A DNA stretch of 64,000 nt from Pycnopodia helianthoides (taxonomy: Eukaryota; Echinodermata; Asteroidea; Forcipulatida; Asteriidae): contig CM063255.1 of the NCBI GenBank assembly GCA_032158295.1, positions 19,985,094-20,049,093 of the forward strand. Direction: 5' to 3'. The translations under genes were made by a program, and so were the position numbers. Below are positions 60,641-64,000 of this stretch, in pieces (the stretch's first letter is position 1; each line of letters opens with the position of its first letter). The notes below the pieces were generated by a model that worked only from the letters and a program-made list of their open reading frames with translations, was not told the DNA's origin and ran no database searches.

Positions 60641-62269
60641 TTCTATGAAATACTGCTTTCAACCGTATCTGATTTATTTGTTCATTATTATTATTATTTT
60701 GGGGAGCTGGGCTTTTTTATGTGTGAAATGTTAGAAATGATAAAACAAGGATGCCATGCATTATTATATTTCACTTCGAAAACAAAAAATCTGCCAGGGT
60801 CTAGATGTATATAGGCCCTCACCCCCGAAACATGTTTGCACTATTTGTGAAGCTAAAGTTTTACAGTTGTTGCACATCTTGGTTGAAATTGTGTACATAG
60901 CGTTTGTTAAGCTTGACTTTGATTATAACCAGTTATGATGAATAGATTAAAGAAATGTTTTTCCAATTTGAAACATCGGTGTCAGATTTGCAGTGTTTAC
61001 CGCCTTCCATGGTTTTTGTTGTGACCCCTGCCCATGACAATGGAAGATTCCAGATTTCACAGCTGTATGTGAGCACGGGCGCGTCGTGTTAAGTACATGT
61101 ACATTGTGTGTGATCGAGGGCGCGCATGTACACTCGCACAGACCTTTTGTCCTATTTTGGAGACGTAGTTTTCATTATGCTGTATTAAATTATAGAAGAA
61201 AATGTGTGATTTTTCTGGCACTGAAAGCAAGGATGTCTCAAAAGTGAACTTAATCAGTGTAGTTCAAAAGTCTGAGGAAACTTGTATACAAGGGTGCTTG
61301 CAATGTGAACCAGAAACCTTTAGGGTTAACCACGATAAGTGTTCTATTGCTCTTTTGCCTGCACTACCGATAGTACACACAGACCCTACGACTTCTGTCC
61401 CATCCAAAGTACAAAGCAACTATGGTAATTAAGTATCTTGCTGAAGGACACAATGGTGTCAAGACCAGGACTTGAACACACTCTGCTAATCAGAAACTCC
61501 TGATGAGCTTGAGTCCGATGCTCTTAATCGCTCAGACACAACACGCCATTGCTGAGATTGCTAAAATTTGTAATACAAATTAGCTCTTTTAATTATTTCT
61601 ATTTCCTCCCCTTTTCTGACAACTGTTGTATCCGCGCTAAAAGAGATCAATTTGTCTAGATGGAAATATAAACTCTCAAAGAAAAAAAAATGTTTTATAA
61701 GTTTTATAATATAATGTCAGACAACACCTCAGAAGCAGTTGCAATAAACGTAACCCTCAATCTTTCCTGTTCCTCCTACAATAACAACGAACAGTATCAA
61801 TTTTTTGAAAAAACAATCTGACATTTTTTCCCCATTATTTTATTTGTACAATATTAGATTGTCATACAAGAGGGCTTTTATACTTGAATTGACAAAAGGA
61901 ACAAAAATCAAAAATTAATAGTATTTAAAAAAAAAAGAGACAATACATCAATTACCCACATTGCACTTTATTTAACCATTGCAGTTCTATCACAACTGAT
62001 TTAATGTTGCACTTGCGATACTTTGGCCTGCATGAGGGAACGTGACCTATACAGCCTCCCACCCCAACCCCCCTCATTGCAAACACCACCTTCATTTAAA
62101 AAGACATGTTATTTTAATAATGAACACCGCATTGATAGGACCAATGCTGAACAAAAAAAATATTTCAAACATTTTAAAAACAATTGCCACTCATCTGTGA
62201 CAGGTTCTCTGCCTGCATGGAGTCTCATTGTTACGACATGGTAACAATTATGACAAGTATGACTTGTAC
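60641..62269. other. Non-coding, AT-rich; one SINE fragment
   Basis: Includes an (ATT)n run near 60687 and several poly-A tracts. Apart from the SINE head at 61430-61560, no conserved exon or clear element is recognised. Confidence 0.45.
61430..61560 (-). repeat. tRNA-Leu-like SINE head, truncated
   Basis: The reverse complement contains gtctgagcgattaagagc, ggactcaagctcatcagg and gttcaagtcctggtcttg, homologous to the SINE head at 768-850. The SINE body is absent. Confidence 0.75.
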
Positions 62270-62910
62270 AGTCTCAGTGCTGTAAAAACAGCCCACTATA
62301 CACAGGACGAAAGAGAAACAAGGACAATTTACACTTTTCTTACCACCTTGGACTGATAGTGTGCATCTGTTTGCCTCTTAGTCTTACTTGATCGGTAGAC
62401 AGCATTGGAGAATGGCATGCATTTCAATAGGCAAACCTTAACAAGATAGTTGAGAAAATCCAATAAGAGCAAATACAAAATTTGAAAATGAGCTCTGAGT
62501 TTTGTGCAGAAACTATTTTTTTGTTCTTCTAATGATTTGTATAAAAAGATTCAGTGTAGATCAACTGTCAATTTCCACAAATGTTTGTGGTTTTAAGAAC
62601 AGTCCATTAATATCAATACACTCATATGGAATGACATGAAAACAACTTTGTTTATCCATTAGTCTGAGAGTGCGTTTAAACACTTTTTTATTTAAACTTT
62701 TGTGTGTCAAAACTATTGAAGGAAATCTGTTCTGGAAAACTGTTCAAATAATTTAAATAAAGAATGCAACATACAATTGCACCAAACAACCTCATTGTTT
62801 TACTCTTTTAACTCTTTACCTTTTACTGGGAGAGTGCAACTCCTATATCTTAGGCTGTTTGGTTATCTACTTGTTGAGGGGTAGATCTCTTTGGAGGTGG
62901 TAGCCTAAAA
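62270..62910 (-). repeat. Diverged fragment of the palindrome arm and array
   Basis: Three blocks match the right arm in the same order and orientation: gtaaaaacagcccactata (62282; compare 52882), a segment with ctgatagtgtgcatctgttt and tcggtagacagca (62350-62410; compare 53970-54025), and accttttactgggagagtg to tgaggggtagatctctttgg with gaggtggtagcc (62819-62905; compare the cassettes). The cassette copy keeps acceptor tattttag and donor aaaag/gtaaag on the minus strand but has a stop in the founder-like frame. Divergence is much greater than within the arrays. Confidence 0.65.
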
Positions 62911-62974
62911 TACAAAAAATGCACTTCAACATTAAATCCATCATCACAACTTAATGAACCCAAACAATCCATTT

Positions 62975-63175
62975 CCTATTCAGTCAGAGTTGACTTGAGA
63001 GTTGAGACTGAGTTGACTTAGGCCAAGTTGACTTGGAACCATTGTTGACTTGGGTACATTTACAATTTTGGGGGAAGAAAAACAAGAAATTGGCAGGGGA
63101 ACGAGTTGGCAGGAGTGACGAGTTGGCAGGGAGTACCAAAGTGGTGGGTGAACAAGTTGGCACAGAACACAAATT
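62975..63175 (+). repeat. Imperfect short repeats of gttgact and gttggcagg
   Basis: Irregularly spaced gttgacttg occurrences (62990-63055), then gagttggcagg and aagttggca occurrences (63085-63165). This is low-complexity sequence; open frames here are not credible genes. Confidence 0.6.
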
Positions 63176-63204
63176 CAGGTTGGTTGGCTGTGACTTTGGA
63201 ACAG

Positions 63205-63405
63205 AGCCAAATTTCATAGAGCTGCTTAGCACAGAAAGTAGCCAAGTACATTTAGTTATACTTACCACAATGGTTACCAGCCAAAGTAATGGTGTCACAT
63301 GCACCATCTGTGACTGAATTGATCCTGCTAGTGCTACGTTTTGCTTAGCACAAAAAACTGTTAAGCAAAATTGTCTGCTTAACAACTTTATGAAATTGGG
63401 CCCTT
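63205..63405. mobile_element. GCTTA-rich hairpin MITE
   Basis: From gccaaatttcatagagctgcttagc to gcttaacaactttatgaaattgggccc. The ends are inverted repeats, and the interior matches 14185-14380 (ggttaccagccaaa, tgtcacatg, tctgtgactg). Confidence 0.8.
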
Positions 63406-64000
63406 AAGGGTAGGCCATGTGACACAAATTCATCTCAGATGTAGATTTCTCTCTACAATTTGGCAGGTGCAGGAGTTTAATTGCACAATTGACTTGGTTA
63501 GTAGCCTATATAGTACAATTTTAGAAGGGTATGATGACAGGAGTCACACAGTCAGTACGGGTGCGTAGACTTTTTACGGGACATTCTTACCAGCCCTTCA
63601 ATAGTCAGATTTCTTACTATGATCGGAAGTTATTGTCCTCTCATAGTGGTAAAATCTGACAATGCTGAGACAATAATTATTTGGCAAGCTCTTCGGCAAA
63701 AGCGATCCAGTTTCGCGCGGTGTGAATAGCGTCATTGTGTTCAGCGTGAAAAGGCCCCTAGACCGATCTTGGCAGGTAGTTTTTTCTGGTTGGGATAATA
63801 ATTTTTTTTTTTTACTTTCTTGTTTTCAATTGAAACACCCATAGAAAATACGAACATTTTATTTACGTTTTCAAAAGGTAAAATTAGTATTTTATTTTTC
63901 AAATTTCAGGTACATTTTACTTATTTGATTTATAATAATTACCAGTAACTTAGGTATTTTTGGAGATCGCTCGCACATGTTTTGCACACGGCACGTCAGC
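63406..64000. other. Non-coding to window end
   Basis: AT-rich with poly-T tracts and a slightly CpG-rich patch near 63690-63720. A small inverted pair occurs around 63600-63660 (gtcagatttcttacta against tagtggtaaaatctgac). No gene is recognised. Confidence 0.4.

Noticed and set aside
62984..63385. 133-codon minus-strand open frame
   Set aside because: It spans a low-complexity gttgact repeat and a hairpin MITE, so it is not a credible gene.

Overview
This is AT-rich eukaryotic DNA of metazoan type: short exons in long introns with consensus splice sites, tRNA-derived SINEs and many inverted-repeat elements. The repeat types (a tRNA-Leu-like SINE, and small GCTTA-rich hairpin elements ending in gggcccaatttcatagag-type sequence) look echinoderm to me, perhaps a sea star. 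That is an impression, not a database result.

Two conserved host genes can be read exon by exon. Positions 499-9506 (+) hold the last ten coding exons of RFC1, the large subunit of the clamp loader, from the AAA+ domain to the Lys-rich C-terminus. Positions 16742-11983 (-) hold a complete four-exon EXD2, a DEDD 3'-5' exonuclease with an N-terminal membrane anchor. The two genes converge, about 2.5 kb apart.

From about 18 kb onward the window is mostly repeats: an 840-bp Mutator-like hairpin element with a perfect 9-bp target duplication (21204-22043), a 3-kb foldback element (23741-26763), tandem units of about 560 bp (29321-30475), a 2.3-kb palindrome (33.7-36.0 kb), and several small elements with terminal inverted repeats.

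The most unusual structure spans about 36.47-57.76 kb. A tandem array of units of about 590 bp, each carrying an 84-nt exon-like cassette with intact splice acceptor and donor, runs toward a palindrome centred near 50.9 kb. The whole arrangement, arms and array, is repeated in inverted orientation on the other side. Inside the arms, a GC-rich block of about 370 bp is almost identical between the two copies while its flanks have diverged by several percent. The distal part of an unrecognised gene is also present in both arms; its last exon is intact only in the right arm. Immediately right of the palindrome (57.8-60.7 kb) lies a decayed, intronless transposase-like gene, and at 62.3-62.9 kb an older, diverged fragment of the same arm and array sequence.

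All coordinates, splice phases and repeat alignments were worked out by eye. Family names rest on recognition of conserved motifs.
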